Made by a program: the position numbers and the translations under genes
The notes under the pieces: model-generated
Databases searched by the model: none
What the model saw: the letters and a program-made list of their open reading frames with translations, nothing else
What the model was told of the DNA's origin: nothing
Assembly: GCA_963576735.1 (NCBI GenBank)
Contig: OY755190.1
Coordinates: forward strand, 737,695-801,694
From: Bedellia somnulentella
Taxonomy: Eukaryota > Arthropoda > Insecta > Lepidoptera > Bedelliidae
DNA: 64,000 nucleotides
Direction of reading: 5' to 3'
In this document: piece by piece, positions 1 through 11,470 of the stretch
Numbering within the stretch: the stretch's first letter is position 1
How the letters are laid out: each line of letters opens with the position of its first letter

Positions 1-431
1 AGCTAAAAGAATAATTGGTAATGGGTCAAAATGCCCTACGTTTAGTCCCTCCATGCGACACCAACAGAGAGAAATGTACATACATACATATACTCACGGC
101 TTTAAATCCCTAGAAGGGGTAGCCAGAGCTAAGAACTTAGAAATTCCTCAGCCCACTTTTGGAAAGTTGTGTGGGGAAAAGATGGTGAAATAAAGGTTGT
201 TGGTGATGGGTCTTCAACCGCATCGCCAAAAATCCCTTAAAAGCCTCCAATACTGTTAGTCGCCTCTTACGTACAGCCACCGGATGAAATGGGGTAGTGG
301 GGTAGAATCATGTCATGTCTAAATATCTTAAAATTGGAGGTACCGAAAGGAAAGCTTAAAGAATAATTTGCAATTGGTCAAAATGCCCACTACGTTTAGT
401 CCCTCCATGCGACACCAACAGGGAGAAATGT
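1..431 (-). repeat. A-element (about 78-304) between ~78-bp direct repeats
   Basis: A minus-strand A-element runs from its (CATA)n tail at about 78 to about 304 and lacks its 5' head. Bases 1-77 and 353-431 are near-identical direct repeats, about five mismatches and one indel. These repeats look like part of an older A-type copy, since the second continues into GTTAGTGCTATTCTAA. The interval 305-352 is unexplained. Confidence 0.75.
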
Positions 432-1048
432 GTTAGTGCTATTCTAACCAAGATTACACAGGCAAATGAGGAAAACAAAAAAGGGTCAGTATTTTTTTTA
501 ATTTGTCATATGGGCTTAAAATGACAAAGATGGGTATTATTTCTTCCTGTCACTATGTTACTTCTGTGCCCTGTGTGTGTGTGTGGTATAACTGATGACA
601 AAACATCTTTTATCCTACTATCATTTAGCCTCTCAAATTCGAAATGTCTAAATGAGCCTCAATCACAAACTCACGCCCTTTATTCCCGTTTGGGTAGACA
701 GAAACTATTTATATAGTTGAGAGTAAATATTAGTGCAACATGGCACTAGGGTAAAAAAAGTGATTTGCTAATCGATTCCTGAAAAACTATTAAGGCTAAT
801 TCAGCAAACAGGTCGTTAGCGATGATACGGTCAATTAGCGGCCGATTGTCTTCGGTTCCACTAATTACTTGTATCTACATTAGTGCTGCTATTATATTTT
901 AGGTATCGCTTTCGCTTTAAGTTGTAGCGACAAAGAGAACTTGTAATTGTAGATTATAATTTTGAATTGGATGCTGTGTAGTGTGGTGTTAGAATAGGAT
1001 TAATTGATTCTCGTTTGCTACGACTTTAAGGCTAGGCTAGGGCTTTTT
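432..1048. other. No gene recognised; single-copy-like interval
   Basis: Short GT run near 577-592. The stretch 780-1000 is less AT-rich and has several ATTA/TTAG-type words such as CAATTAGCGG and CTAATTACTTG. No frame worth calling. Confidence 0.5.
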
Positions 1049-1274
1049 ATTATAAATCCCTTGAAGGGGTAGCTAGAACTAAGGAATTAGAAATTCCTCA
1101 ACTAGTTTTGGAAGTTGAGTGGGGAAAAGATGGTAAAATAAAGGTCGTCGGTGATGGGTCTCCAACGGCCACAAATCCATTAAAAAGCCCAAAAACCTTT
1201 AGTCGCTTCTTATGTACACTCAAAGGAAGAAACGGGGTAGTGCTATTTTAAGCCATAAATATACACTACACAGC
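1049..1274 (-). repeat. A-element, degenerate, near full length
   Basis: It matches the family from AAATCCCTTGAAGGGGTAG to CACTACACAGC, with many substitutions. The tail microsatellite is missing. Confidence 0.85.
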
Positions 1275-2405
1275 TATAAATCCAAAAATAGGGAACCTAG
1301 AGGCTCAGAATTTAAAATTTCTAAGCAAGCAGTTTTACATCTAACAAAATAAATGCGATAACGGTTTCAAAGAAATCGCATTGATAACGACCACGAAATA
1401 CAAAATGCAATAGCGAACGCGATTAATGCAATTAGCTGGCGCACCACGCCTTGGCTGTCATTGTAAAACGCTCGATTTTATTAATTGATGTCCGCAATTA
1501 CTGGTTAGTAATGAAATTGCTCGCCGCTAAACAAAAGTGGCGGATAGAGTTGTCTTGTACTTCGCTTATTACTACAACACATTGTTTATTTCGATATTGA
1601 TGGCATAAAAGAGTAAGTATGGATTTTACAACTAGTTTTATCTTTTTGGCTTGAAATTAGAAAGAGCTGCCGTAGCATTAGGCGTAAAAAAGCGTGTATG
1701 TTACATCTTGAATTGCGAATTGAGATATTGATTTTTCTATAAAAGATTACTCAGTTTTAGCCGATCTTGTGTAAAACCATCATGATATAATAGTCGCTTT
1801 TGAGATAAGATGCTAAGTTTCTAGATTTGTCTACGATTAGTCGTAGCACCACCATAACAAACTGTCTACGCAATGTCGTAGTCATATCAGGACACTTTTA
1901 AAAAAGAGTATTTAAGTAAAAATATAAAATTCGCGGACAACAATTTCTATGAGTTTCGAAATACACCTATATTTCTAATTGAATCTCTTTTTAATTGAAT
2001 CATAAATTACTTTAAAACTTGTCATATTTTACCTTTGAATCGATTAATCAACAAAAACCATATCGATAATTCCCAACACTACTTACAACTCGATACGCCA
2101 CGAACATTATGATAGTTCATCATTGACATCAAACGAAATGATAATCATCATTTCCCGCCCACACTATTACGATTATTAACTGTCGTTATTCCACTCCTGA
2201 GGGATTTGATAACGTGATTAACATATTAACAATATTAGTTTTATTAGCGTTCGGTTAGTCACTTTGAAACGCGTTACTTGACACGAACATACTTTATATC
2301 TTTACCACTGTTTTTGTAAATGGTTTAGCGTGAGTTTTAGATTCAACGTTACTTTTGATATTAACACCTTGAGATAGGTGGTCTCCTCATCTATTGTAAT
2401 TATTA
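1275..2405. other. 1.1-kb interval without recognised gene or repeat
   Basis: Only short frames. It contains blocks of mixed composition (1330-1600, 2030-2300) with repeated ATTA, ATCGATTA and CGATAAC words, unlike the surrounding repeats. It could be regulatory DNA, but this is inference. Confidence 0.4.
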
Positions 2406-2653
2406 CACTCACACACACATACTCACGGCTGTAAATCCCTAGAAGGGGTAGCCAGCGCTAAGTAATTAGAAATTCCTCAGCCACTTTTGGAAATATGAGT
2501 GGGGAAAAGATGGTAAAAATAAAGGTTGTTGGTGATGGGCCTCCAACCGCATCGCCCAAAAATCACTTAAAAGCTCCAATACCGTTAGTCGCCTCTTGCG
2601 TACACCCTCCGGAAGAAATGGGGTAGTGCTATTCTAAGCCGACACTACACAGC
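2406..2653 (-). repeat. A-element, full length
   Basis: All parts of the family are present: ACTCACGGCTGTAAATCCCT at the tail end, the GGTGATGGGCCTCCAACCGC core and the GACACTACACAGC head. Confidence 0.92.
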
Positions 2654-2984
2654 CTGTTATTATTAGTAGACACATAAATGCCGTGTTAGTGTTGGTTAAA
2701 AAAAGCATTACCCATTAGGGCGTCATTGTAATGATTATGTTTTTTGAAATAGAACAAATAAATTACTTTTCATGGGTATATAATGCGATTTAAATAATGT
2801 ATGTAGTTTTAATTTATTGTATCATAGTATTTATATGTTTGTTAATAGTTTATTATTTTATAACTAGATTTAAGTATGACTGGATTGTTGTATTGTTTAA
2901 GCAGATTAACGCATAGTCATCAGTTTCACCATGTTGTTGTACATCTATCTCACATGACTCTAATTTATTGACCTCTCCATTCAA

Positions 2985-3126
2985 AGGTTGTCTGGAAGAG
3001 ATCGCTTTTAGTGATAAGACCGCCAATTGTACTTTTGTTAATTCATTCTGTGTATTTGTAATTGTTTTTCCATATTTGATGTACAATAAAGAGTTTTCTA
3101 TTCTATTCTATTCTATTCTATTCTAT
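2985..3126 (+). mobile_element. 3' end of a (TTCTA)n-tailed LINE
   Basis: About 110 bases ending in AATAAAGAGTT followed by a TTCTA pentamer run (3096-3126). A second copy of the same 3' end lies inverted at 36243-36385, so this is a repeat family and not a gene terminus. The parent coding part is absent. Confidence 0.75.
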
Positions 3127-3302
3127 ATTACAGAACATGGTACAAATACTACTATAGCAAAAGTAAGCTTATCACACATCTTGGTTCCCTTGGAGAAATT
3201 CCTTAGCGATTTTTATAGCAAAAGAATTTAGATTAATTTTTTTCAAGTCAGGTCAGACACAAAAAAGCCAAAATTTGTCAAAATGAAAGACATCATAATT
3301 TA

Positions 3303-3697
3303 ATTTTTTTTTGTTTATGAAAACCTCATGTGGGGATTATAACTAATAAATAAAGAATAAATAAAGGAAAGAAAAATTTCGAAACAGGCGGGATTTGAAC
3401 CCGTGACCTCGGGTATACGCCCCCGTCGCTCTTGCCAATTGAGCTACCGTGTCAATGGCTGCCAGCGCGAAATTCTTCTATTCTTTATTTCTTTTACACG
3501 TTTTAGTAGTGTTTGCGTTTCCTACCTCCGAATTTTTTGCTAATTCGGAAGGCCACTTGTCTATCTTTTCAGATAGAATGCAAATGTTGAAAACGCCTAA
3601 CTATTACATAATTTAAATCCTTTTTGTTCATGAAAACCTTATGTGGGGATTATTTACATTATATTTATATTACTAATAAATAAAGGAAAGACATCAT
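3303..3697 (-). repeat. SINE G copy with tRNA-like body (body inverted relative to its extension)
   Basis: The left part carries the family extension (CCTCATGTGGGGATTA) and the AAAGGAAAGAAAAATTTC inverted-repeat arm. The tRNA-like body follows at 3381-3453 in minus sense, with B-box GGGTTCAAATCC and D-arm AGCTCAATTGG. A second extension plus arm lies at 3610-3697. In the full copy at 54347-54603 the body has the other orientation relative to the extension. Confidence 0.75.
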
Positions 3698-3875
3698 TTA
3701 TACTCTTGTGATCACATTATAGTATAAATTTGTGTTACTGAGGGTTTAATAGTTTAAATAGTGGACCGTTCCAGCTTTGCTCGGGTAGTGTTAAGTTTTC
3801 AATATCTAAGGTCGCTTAAATGACCTTCTTTTAAATTCACTGAGCTCGCACTGCTGCGAATAAGAATAGATAACA

Positions 3876-4645
3876 ATGTTCATACATACATACATATACT
3901 CACGCCATTAGTTCCCATTGGGGTAGGCAGAGACTATTGATCGCCACTTCGTAAGATCCTGACAAATCTATCTAGCTTCGTTTACAACCATCAATCTTTT
4001 CCACTGACCTCCATTATACTATATAAGTACGCTGGACTAACGATACGTATCAAAATGACAGCTATTTACTGTGCCAATTTGAAGCGCCCCCAATGAAGGA
4101 ACGAGGAACTAAATACGACGTAAACTGCAAAATGGCCAGTGTTTTTTTTCCATAAAGCATAATATATCTATGGTTTTTAGAAACAATTATAAATCAATAG
4201 TGCTGTAAAGTTTCGTTTCGATAAAACTTAGCCTTTCCTTTAAGCAGAAACATTTTATCGATATATTTTATTTTACTGTCCCATCTCTTTTATTAGTTCC
4301 TTGTTCCTTCACTGCTGCCGTAAGCGCCAAAATGGCGAAAATCAAATCGCCTCACTGTCACCCGGCCTATAATTAGTCCAGCGTACTTATATAGTATAAT
4401 GGAGGTCAGTGATCTTTTCATACATGCTCTTTTATTCTTCATACTTTGGACGCCAGCCTTTTTGAGCACACTCTCAATTTGGTCCAAGTTCTCCGTGGTC
4501 GTCCTCTACCAACATTACCATCCACACTAGCTCTATAGATCCCTTTTACCAATTTTCTATAATCCATCCTCTCTATGTGCCCAAACCATCTCAACATTCT
4601 TTTTTCTATCTTTCTTACAATGTCATCTTTCACGCCACACTTTTC
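3876..4645 (-). mobile_element. 5'-truncated LINE copy (same family as 27221-30630), split by a MITE
   Basis: The piece matches the last ~350 bases of the full LINE on the minus strand, from the FGHIERM region to the (CATA)n tail at 3876-3895. It is interrupted at 4002-4411 by a terminal-inverted-repeat element. Stops and frame changes make it a relic. Confidence 0.88.
4002..4411. mobile_element. hAT- or P-like MITE with 8-bp TSD
   Basis: The termini are inverted repeats of about 38 bases starting CACTGACCTCCATTATACTA. The flanking octamer ATCTTTTC occurs at 3994-4001 and 4412-4419, and the host LINE has that octamer once. A second inverted block further in (GAAGGAACRAGGAACTAA) extends the symmetry. 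There is no coding capacity. An 8-bp duplication points to hAT or P; the 5' CACTG end does not decide between them. Confidence 0.85.
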
Positions 4646-5030
4646 AATAACAACAACAAGGTATTTATGATATATAATTAAGTCCATCACCATACTTGTT
4701 AGTATGACTAATGTATCTGTTTCATATCTGAAGCCATATATCTAATTAATTTTATGAGTACGATTTATAAGTAACACGAAAAAACATATACAAACAACAC
4801 GTTATTATTCTGATCACAAAGAAATGCCAACCACTGTCCACTCCTTTGGGACAACGCAGCGTGATAGGTAATGTATAACAACGTCTTGCCCTCTTCAGGG
4901 ACTCAAATGTCATTCTTACATCACATGTCATTTCGACTTGTAGTGTTGGGAAAATGTGGTTTAGATATCGATATTTGCTGCGAAAAATATGATAAAGTCT
5001 CATAAAAAATAATAATTATGTAATTGAATA
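4646..5030. other. No gene or repeat recognised
   Basis: The small minus-strand frame at 4752-5003 has no recognisable domain and no coding signal I trust. Confidence 0.5.
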
Positions 5031-5269
5031 CATAAATATACTCACGGCTATAATTCCCTTAAAGGGTAGCCAGAGCTAGGAAATTAGAAATTCCCCAGCC
5101 ACTTTTGGAAGTTGCGTGGGGAAAAAATGGTGTAATGAAGGTTGTTGGTGATGGTTCTCCAACCGCATCGCCCAAAAATCCCTTTAAAGTCCCAATACCA
5201 TTAGTCGCCTCTTACGTACACCCACCGGAAGAAATGGCGTAGTGCTATTCTAAGCCGACACTACACAGC
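5031..5269 (-). repeat. A-element, full length
   Basis: The complete family layout is present, ending in CGACACTACACAGC. The tail is a short CATAAATATACTCACGGC. Confidence 0.9.
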
Positions 5270-6390
5270 TCCTTATAATAATCAAAAGAATATAATAATT
5301 TAACCATCACTTTTAATAATCTTTGAACGGTGAAAAAACTACGGTGTCTTTGTGTGTAATGAAATAATGATCAACTTTGTTAATTATGCAAATAAATTTA
5401 ATTAAGGTAATAAGCAGCACTTTTCTATAGCCGTGGTAACTCAGTTTAAAGAAACTATTTATAAACTCGTCCCAACCTAGTAAAAAAATCCTTTTTAACG
5501 TAATTATTTGTTCTTAGATCTTTTATCTAATCGTTAAGGTCTACTAATAAACGTTTTACCCTTTTAAGTTTACCTTTAATTTTTATTTACATATATACAA
5601 GAAAACAAATTTTTAATATCGATAAATTAATGGTATCGATACTTTTATAATTCAACCTCGTATTGTCAGCAAATTATTTATAGGTTTCCCAAGACACCAC
5701 AACCAAATGACAAAGGATTTTCGACGTTATTGTCTTCGCAATATGGGTGATATTAGTTCATCGAATTCCGCATACAACGGTCAGTGGTCACTAATCAAAT
5801 ATTTTTTTCCGCAACGAAACGAAGGTGACAACGCGTATGTACCAGTGGTTCTCAAAAGCTTAATCAGAAAGTTTTTCATATACTCTATTTATCGTAGTAG
5901 ACCATTATATCTATCATTAAACCATTATATAATCGGCTTTTATCACGATAAGATTCCGAGAATTCATTTCCGACTCCCGACATTCTTAATTAAGAAAGTT
6001 TTTAAGAGAATACGTAAGAATATTATAAAGTCAGATTTGTTTTCATACAATCACACGTATTACATATCCAGGTGTACTCAAACATTAGTTTATTCAATGT
6101 GTTCTATACATATATATACATACATCAAATATACACCAAAACCACTGGCCTTACACAACCTATATCCACCAGTTACCAGAAATCGTAACCAATTTGGTGG
6201 CACATTTAGTTACTACAATCTAGCCGATTATTGATTACACATAGATTATATGGTGGCTACGAGTCAAACGTTGAGTCAAAAATATTCTTTTTGCGTTATC
6301 TATCAGTTTCTTATGTACTAGTGCACATCTGTCATTAACCTTATTCGTTACATTGATGTATTTGTCTTATTAGTAATTCAAATAAAAAAC
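5270..6390. other. 1.1-kb AT-rich interval without recognised gene
   Basis: It contains a 175-codon open stretch (5707-6234) with no domain, a Tyr/Ile-rich composition expected from AT-rich DNA, and no splice or promoter support. I do not call it a gene. Confidence 0.45.
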
Positions 6391-6404
6391 AATTATTTAT
6401 TACA

Positions 6405-6653
6405 TAACATAACAAACATATACTCACGGCTATAAATCCCTAGAAGGGGTAGCCAGAGCTAAGGAATTAGAAATTACTCAGCCGCCTTTGGAACGTTGAG
6501 TGGGGAGAAGATAGTAAAATAAAGGTTGTTGGTGATGGGTCTCCAACCGCATCGCCCAAAAATCCCTTAAAAGCCCCAATACTGTTAGTTGCCTCTTACG
6601 AACACCCACCAGAAGAAATGGGGTAGTGCTATTCTAAGTCGATACTACACAGC
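6405..6653 (-). repeat. A-element, full length, with 14-bp TSD
   Basis: It is flanked by AATTATTTATTACA at 6391-6404 and again at 6654-6667. The 3' (tail) side has an ATAAC/CATA run, and the head ends in CACAGC exactly at the duplication. This is direct evidence for target-primed insertion of this family. Confidence 0.93.
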
Positions 6654-6839
6654 AATTATTTATTACAAACTAGTCAAACCTCGCACAGTTTGAGAAGCAC
6701 CCCGGCGTGGTACGGGCGTCGAATGATTAATAACTGTAATCCCATTACGCGTAATGCGGCCACGGGGCGCGGCTTCGATTACTGCACAACTCGATTTGTC
6801 AATGAGACATTGTCTGTTTGTTTGTTTGTTTATTAGATA

Positions 6840-7045
6840 GCTGTGTAGAGTCGATATAGAATAGCACTAGCCCATTTCTTCCTGCGGGCGACTTTTTAAG
6901 TTATTGTTGACTGATGCCAATCAGTAACAAACTTAATTTTACGAACATCCCACGCAACTTCCAAAAATGGCTGATGTGTATTAGATTCTGATGCTCTGGG
7001 TACCCCTTTTTGTGGTTTGCTGCCGTGAGTATATGTATAAACATA
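6840..7045 (+). repeat. A-element, degenerate
   Basis: The head CTGTGTAGAGTCGATATAGA and tail GCCGTGAGTATATGTATAA are clear; the middle is strongly diverged and shortened. Confidence 0.75.
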
Positions 7046-7060
7046 TATATAATCAACTGG

Positions 7061-7432
7061 GCAACGGTGATAGCCCAGTGGGTAGAACACTCGGTTATCG
7101 TGCAAACCACTAGTGTTCGAATCCTGGGTCGGGCCTACACCAATTTGTCTTTTTAAAGACAGATGTGTGGTTAATTTATCATGGTTGTTAACGGTGAGAA
7201 AAAACATCGTGAGGAAACCCACATGGCTGAGTTGTACTTAGTCATGTGACAGTGTATTCGTACAAAACGGCGATAGGCCTGCCCCCTATCACGTGAGTAC
7301 AGTAGTCCATGCAAAACGTGGGTACTCTGAACACCAGGTGACAAAGTCACGTGATGTTCAGAAGTATTAGTACCTCTGCCAACCCCTTCGGGGATATTCG
7401 GCGTGACGTTTATGTTATGTTATTATGTTATA
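7061..7432 (+). repeat. SINE T, full length
   Basis: The tRNA-derived head has an A-box-like TAGCCCAGTGGGTAG and B-box GTTCGAATCC. The body is about 300 bases, through CCCCTTCGGGGATATTCGGC, and the tail is TTATGTTATG-like. It is a copy of the window's second most abundant SINE. The head is not a functional tRNA gene. Confidence 0.88.
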
Positions 7433-8210
7433 TAATCTTATTACGTGTATTGCGGCTACGGGGCGCGGCTTTCATTACTGCACCATTCGATTTGTTAATG
7501 AGACATTGTGGAGGACAATGTGTCTGTTTGTTTGTTTATTTCGTTGGCATCGTACGAGGCGACTAAGGAGCAACGTGGTTGGACATCCACTAACAACCTT
7601 CGTACAAGGCGACAAAGGGTATCGGAGCTATTCAAGGGTTGAGCGATGCGACTGAAGACCCATCACCACATCATCCCTAATTTTGCAATATTTGCCCACG
7701 CTTAATGCGGGTGCGGCTTCGATTACTTTACCAATACCAATCGATTTGTTTATTGGTGAAAAGAAAAAATTGCATTAAACGAAATGATTTTGGCGCTTCC
7801 GCCGTTAAGTGCACATGTTAAATATGCACAAGTTAAGGTCGGTTTACGAACAATAATATTACATGATAACGGTATAAGAAATCGGACTAAGAGTATATTA
7901 AATAACACGGCTGTAAGCCCATTGTGGTCACGAGCGTGGGTTCGATTACTGCACCACTCTTGTCAATGACACATTGTGGTTGAGACAATGTTTGTTTGTG
8001 TGTTTGCTTATTAGCTATTTAGCCTTGGCATGAGTTGTGAATTCCATATGCCTTGTAAATTTCTTTGGAGATACCAGGGTGGTTTTCACAATCATCACCA
8101 AGTAAGTGGGGACACATGCTAAATTCATTTATGGACAATAATTTTATAGACGATAGTTTTATTACTAATACTAATCTTACACTTTTATACAATTTTATAT
8201 CCCTTTTTTA

Positions 8211-9152
8211 CGAGGTGCTTGCCAAAAGCAGTTTTATACTGTTTTCTTATTTAATTGACACTGGCAAGCTTTACACCATCTTATAGGCTGGTTTTTTATT
8301 GACATATTTGAATATAGAACACACTTCTTTTATTAATTTTTATTTGAATGATCATCGTTTTTCCGAGAATCTGGCGGGAATTCACTTGCACTTGCAGATG
8401 GGTGCCGCACAAACTTATCGATGAGCAGAAAGGCCGTCGGGTGGATTGGTGCCTATTCATGATAGATAAATTCAACGGAGGCGAGAAAAAAAACCTATAT
8501 GATATACTGACTGGTGACGAAACATGGCTAGATAACTATGATCCCGAATCAAAGCGACAGTCAACTGTATGGTGCTTTGAAGACGAACCAACGCCAACGA
8601 AATGTCGCCGTGCACGAAGCACAAAGAAACAAATGATCGCCTCGTTTTTCTGCAAAACGGGTCATATTGCTACTGTTGTGCTAGAGAATGAAAGAACGGT
8701 GAACTCCAAATGGAATGTGACAGTTTGTGCTCCAACAGTAACATCAGCTTGGTGTGACAAGCGACCGAAGTCAGGAATCCGGCACCTTCTCTGGTACCAC
8801 AACAATGCGGCGCCGCACACGTCTGCCAGAACACTAGACTCACTAGACACTCAATTCTCCCTCACCCGCCATATTCCCCTGACCTAGCGCCTTGTGTTTT
8901 TTACTTGTTTCCAAAAATCACAGAAAAACTAAAGGGGAAGAGGTTTGAAACCAAAGAAGATGCGCTGGTTGCCTATAATTTCGAGATTTCTGAGGTATCT
9001 AAAGAAGAGTGGTCACAGGTATTTTCCAATTGGTTCAGACGTATGGAAAAGTGTATACGTGCTCACGGTGAATACTTTGAAATGATCGATACTTGTATAA
9101 AGAATAAATTTTATAATTTTTGAGGATCTAGTTTCTTTTGGCATGCCCCTCG
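8211..9152 (+). mobile_element. mariner element, internally deleted, TA target duplication
   Basis: The terminal repeats match imperfectly: CGAGGTGCTTGCCAAAAG on the left and, reading inward from the right, CGAGGGGCATGCCAAAAG. TA dinucleotides flank both ends (8209-8210, 9153-9154). At 942 bp it is about 350 bp shorter than usual mariners, having lost the N-terminal DNA-binding part. Confidence 0.92.
8348..9123 (+). pseudogene. mariner transposase remnant (frameshifted, second catalytic Asp lost)
   Basis: The DDE/D transposase domain is recognisable from RWVPHKL onward. TGDETW contains the first catalytic Asp. The second should read HDNA but reads HNNA (before APHTS). A frameshift near 8840-8860 moves the frame before SPDLAP, which carries the third Asp. 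The C-terminal segment FPKITEKLKGKRF continues open to 9123. The helix-turn-helix N-terminus is missing. This copy cannot encode active transposase. Confidence 0.9.
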
Positions 9153-9154
9153 TA

Positions 9155-9528
9155 TATGTGGTATTGATGGTTTTTTTATGTTGAGTTTTCAATAATATAC
9201 GAGTATGAACAATTTTATTAAAGATTTTTGCTCTCTCTACGATGGATATCTATACTTCTGCATTTTTCAATTAGATATTATCGATGCCAGAACAAGATTT
9301 AGTTATTCCTAGCTATGTTTACTTTGCTCGGATAACGATATATGTTGCAGTCTTGAAATAATTTTCAAAAACCCATTTTAGAGACTTAGTTTCTGTTCGA
9401 ATAATGCCGGCTTAGAAAAGCGGGTGCCGTAGAAGACAAAGTTATCTGAAGCTTCTTGGGAAAATGTAGATGAGCCCATCATCAATTCAATAACCTATTA
9501 TCGTGACTTGGTTTACCATATTTAAATC
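9155..9528. other. No gene or repeat recognised
   Basis: AT-rich, with no frame above background. Confidence 0.5.
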
Positions 9529-9842
9529 AGTGTAGTGTCGGTTAGAATAGCACTACCCCATTTATTTCGGTGGGTGTACGTAAACGGCGACTAACGGTAT
9601 TGGGGCTTTTTATTGGATTTTTGGGCGATGCGGTTGGAGACCCATCACCAAAAACCTTTATTTTTACCATCTTTTCCCCACGCAACTTCCAAAAGTGGCT
9701 GAGGAATTTATAATTCCTTAGCTCTGGTTACCCCTTCTAGGGAAATATAGCCGTGAGCATATGTATGTATGTAACTTTCCAGAAGTGGTTGAGGAATTTC
9801 TAATTCCTTAGCTCTGGCTACCCCTTCTAGGGATTTATAGCC
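9529..9842 (+). repeat. A-element plus a tandem partial second 3' end
   Basis: A full copy runs to about 9773. It is followed directly by a second copy of only the last ~70 bases (CCAGAAGTGGTTGAGGAATT to GGGATTTATAGCC). This could be a later 5'-truncated insertion into the tail, or slippage. Confidence 0.88.
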
Positions 9843-10004
9843 GACAGTTCTTATAGGCTAAAACAATATATGAAAATGAAGCAAAAATATAATAATAACA
9901 GTGACTCCGAAATCCAGCTATCACGCTCACGCATCAAATCAATTAACCGACACGACAGAATGCGTCGTCAAAAACTATTTCTAGTTTATTAAAAATCACC
10001 ACAC

Positions 10005-10165
10005 CCTACATGCCCAGCACGATCAACTTTTTAACTTGGTATAAAACAGCTATCTCTGTCGCACTTACACAGTATTATCTCTTTATCTGGTTCTAACCGA
10101 CAGAGTAACAATAAAATAACGCCCATGCTAGGCCTCCTGAACTAATCTGACGAAACACACCGCTA
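10005..10165 (+). repeat. Repeat X, copy 1
   Basis: It shares blocks such as CAGCTATCTCT..GCACTTAC, GGTTCTAACCGA and ATAAAATAACGCCCATGCTA with 22025-22175 and, inverted, 40785-40990. No coding capacity or ends identified. The family is unassigned. Confidence 0.65.
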
Positions 10166-10345
10166 ATGTCATTTTAAATGTTATTTCACATGAAAGTGAT
10201 ATAAATGTGGGGCGGAATTGGTCATTTGATTTAAAACGTGGTTTGATTAGTACCACGCAGCCACTCCTTTATATACTTTATAGGTGCGGATGATGTTCAT
10301 GAGTGTGATGCATGTTTAGATTTTGATAAAGTTATTGAAATAAAA

Positions 10346-10604
10346 TCTACATAACATACATACATAAATTCACGGCTATATTTCCCTAGAAGGAGTAGCG
10401 AGAGCTAAGGAATTAGAAATTCCTCAGCCACTTTTGGAAGTTGCGTGGGGAAAAGATGGTAAAATAAAGGTGTTGGTGATGGGTCTCCAACCACATCGCC
10501 CAAAAGTCCCTTCAAAGCCCCAATACCGTTAGTCGCCTCTTGCCTCTTACGTACACCCACCGGAAGAAATGGGGTAGTGCTATTCTAAGCCGACACTAAA
10601 CAGC
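10346..10604 (-). repeat. A-element, full length
   Basis: Complete layout with a CATACATACATA tail. The segment GTCGCCTCTTGCCTCTTACG contains a small internal duplication. Confidence 0.92.
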
Positions 10605-10621
10605 AAATTATTATATATTTT

Positions 10622-10905
10622 TAATTGGCAAACGATTATTTTACGAGATTACGTCATAGGAAATTGGTAATAGGTATCTATAGAGCTAATGTGGAAGGTA
10701 ATGTTAGTAGAGGACGGCCACAAAAGACACACGTGGACCAAATTGAGAGTGTGCTCAAAAAGGCAGGCGTCCGAAGTATGAAGAATAAAAGAGCATGTAT
10801 CAAAAGATTGGTGGATGTAGACGAAGCAAGAGAGGTTGGCTAAGATCGTACGAAGTGGCGATCGATAGACTGCCTACCCCAATGGGAATTAACGGAGTAT
10901 ATGTA
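10622..10905 (+). mobile_element. 5'-truncated LINE copy, C-terminal coding end
   Basis: It encodes the last ~75 codons of the LINE frame (YRANVEGNVSRGRP, VLKKAGVRSMKNKRAC) up to a stop that replaces the expected VCQDR. It ends in a GTATATGTATGT tail. It abuts the A-element at 10346-10604. Confidence 0.9.
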
Positions 10906-11309
10906 TGTCATATAAATGAAGTGAAGTAAATGTGCCAGTGGGGTAAGTAGGGCCTATCAATTACCATTTTGTCATATCCTGGCAAATTTCTCAAGTTTCG
11001 TCTACATTCATCAGTACTTTCATACATGTTCTTATTATTTTACTGAGGAGAATATAGAAAATATTGTACAAGGTGACACTCGATTTTTACGGACAATAGA
11101 CACAAAGGATACTGTTTGATTTAATGCTTTTAGGAAAGTGCTAAATCAAGTGCTTTTATCGTTAATATAACACGATTTTTATAGTATTTACGCTGGGAAT
11201 TGTGAAAGAAATGGCTGACAAAGCTATCTGTGTTCACGCTTAGAATACACGAAATCATTGTACAGGTTGTATCTTTTTTCTTAGTAGTTACTTTATACTT
11301 AATGACAGT
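10906..11309. other. No gene recognised; possible faint LINE tail remnants
   Basis: 10930-11040 contains weak minus-sense resemblance to the LINE end (ATCCTGGCAAATTTCTC). The rest is AT-rich without features. Confidence 0.35.
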
Positions 11310-11470
11310 CCCCAAAGGCCGGCGTCCGAAGTATGAGAATAAGAGCATGTATGAAAATATTGATGGATGTAAACGAAGCTAAAGAGGTTTGCCAGGATCA
11401 TACAAAGTGGCGATCAATAGTCTCTGCCTACCCTAAAAGGAAATTATAGCGTGAGTATATGTATGCATGA
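11310..11470 (+). mobile_element. 5'-truncated LINE copy (last ~150 bases)
   Basis: It runs from AAGGCCGGCGTCCGAAGTATG through CGATCAATAGTCTCTGCCTA to a GTGAGTATATGTATG tail. The frame is broken. Confidence 0.88.

Larger units (their letters stand above)
6735..8030 (+). repeat. Cluster of degenerate SINE D copies
   Basis: Four related pieces lie at about 6735-6832, 7433-7600, 7680-7760 and 7900-8030. Each has a GGCGCGGCTTCGATTACTGC-like block, resembling a tRNA B-box end, then GATTTGTCAATGAGACATTG and a (TTTG)n tail. An A-element and a SINE T copy sit between the first two. No coding capacity. Confidence 0.6.

Noticed and set aside
5707..6234. 175-codon open frame
   Set aside because: No domain, composition expected from AT-rich DNA, and no promoter or splice support.
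7061..7130. Possible tRNA gene with A- and B-boxes
   Set aside because: It recurs as the head of at least five SINE T copies with the same downstream body.
6735..8030. CRISPR-like array of short repeats
   Set aside because: Repeats are long, degenerate and unevenly spaced, and the genome is eukaryotic.
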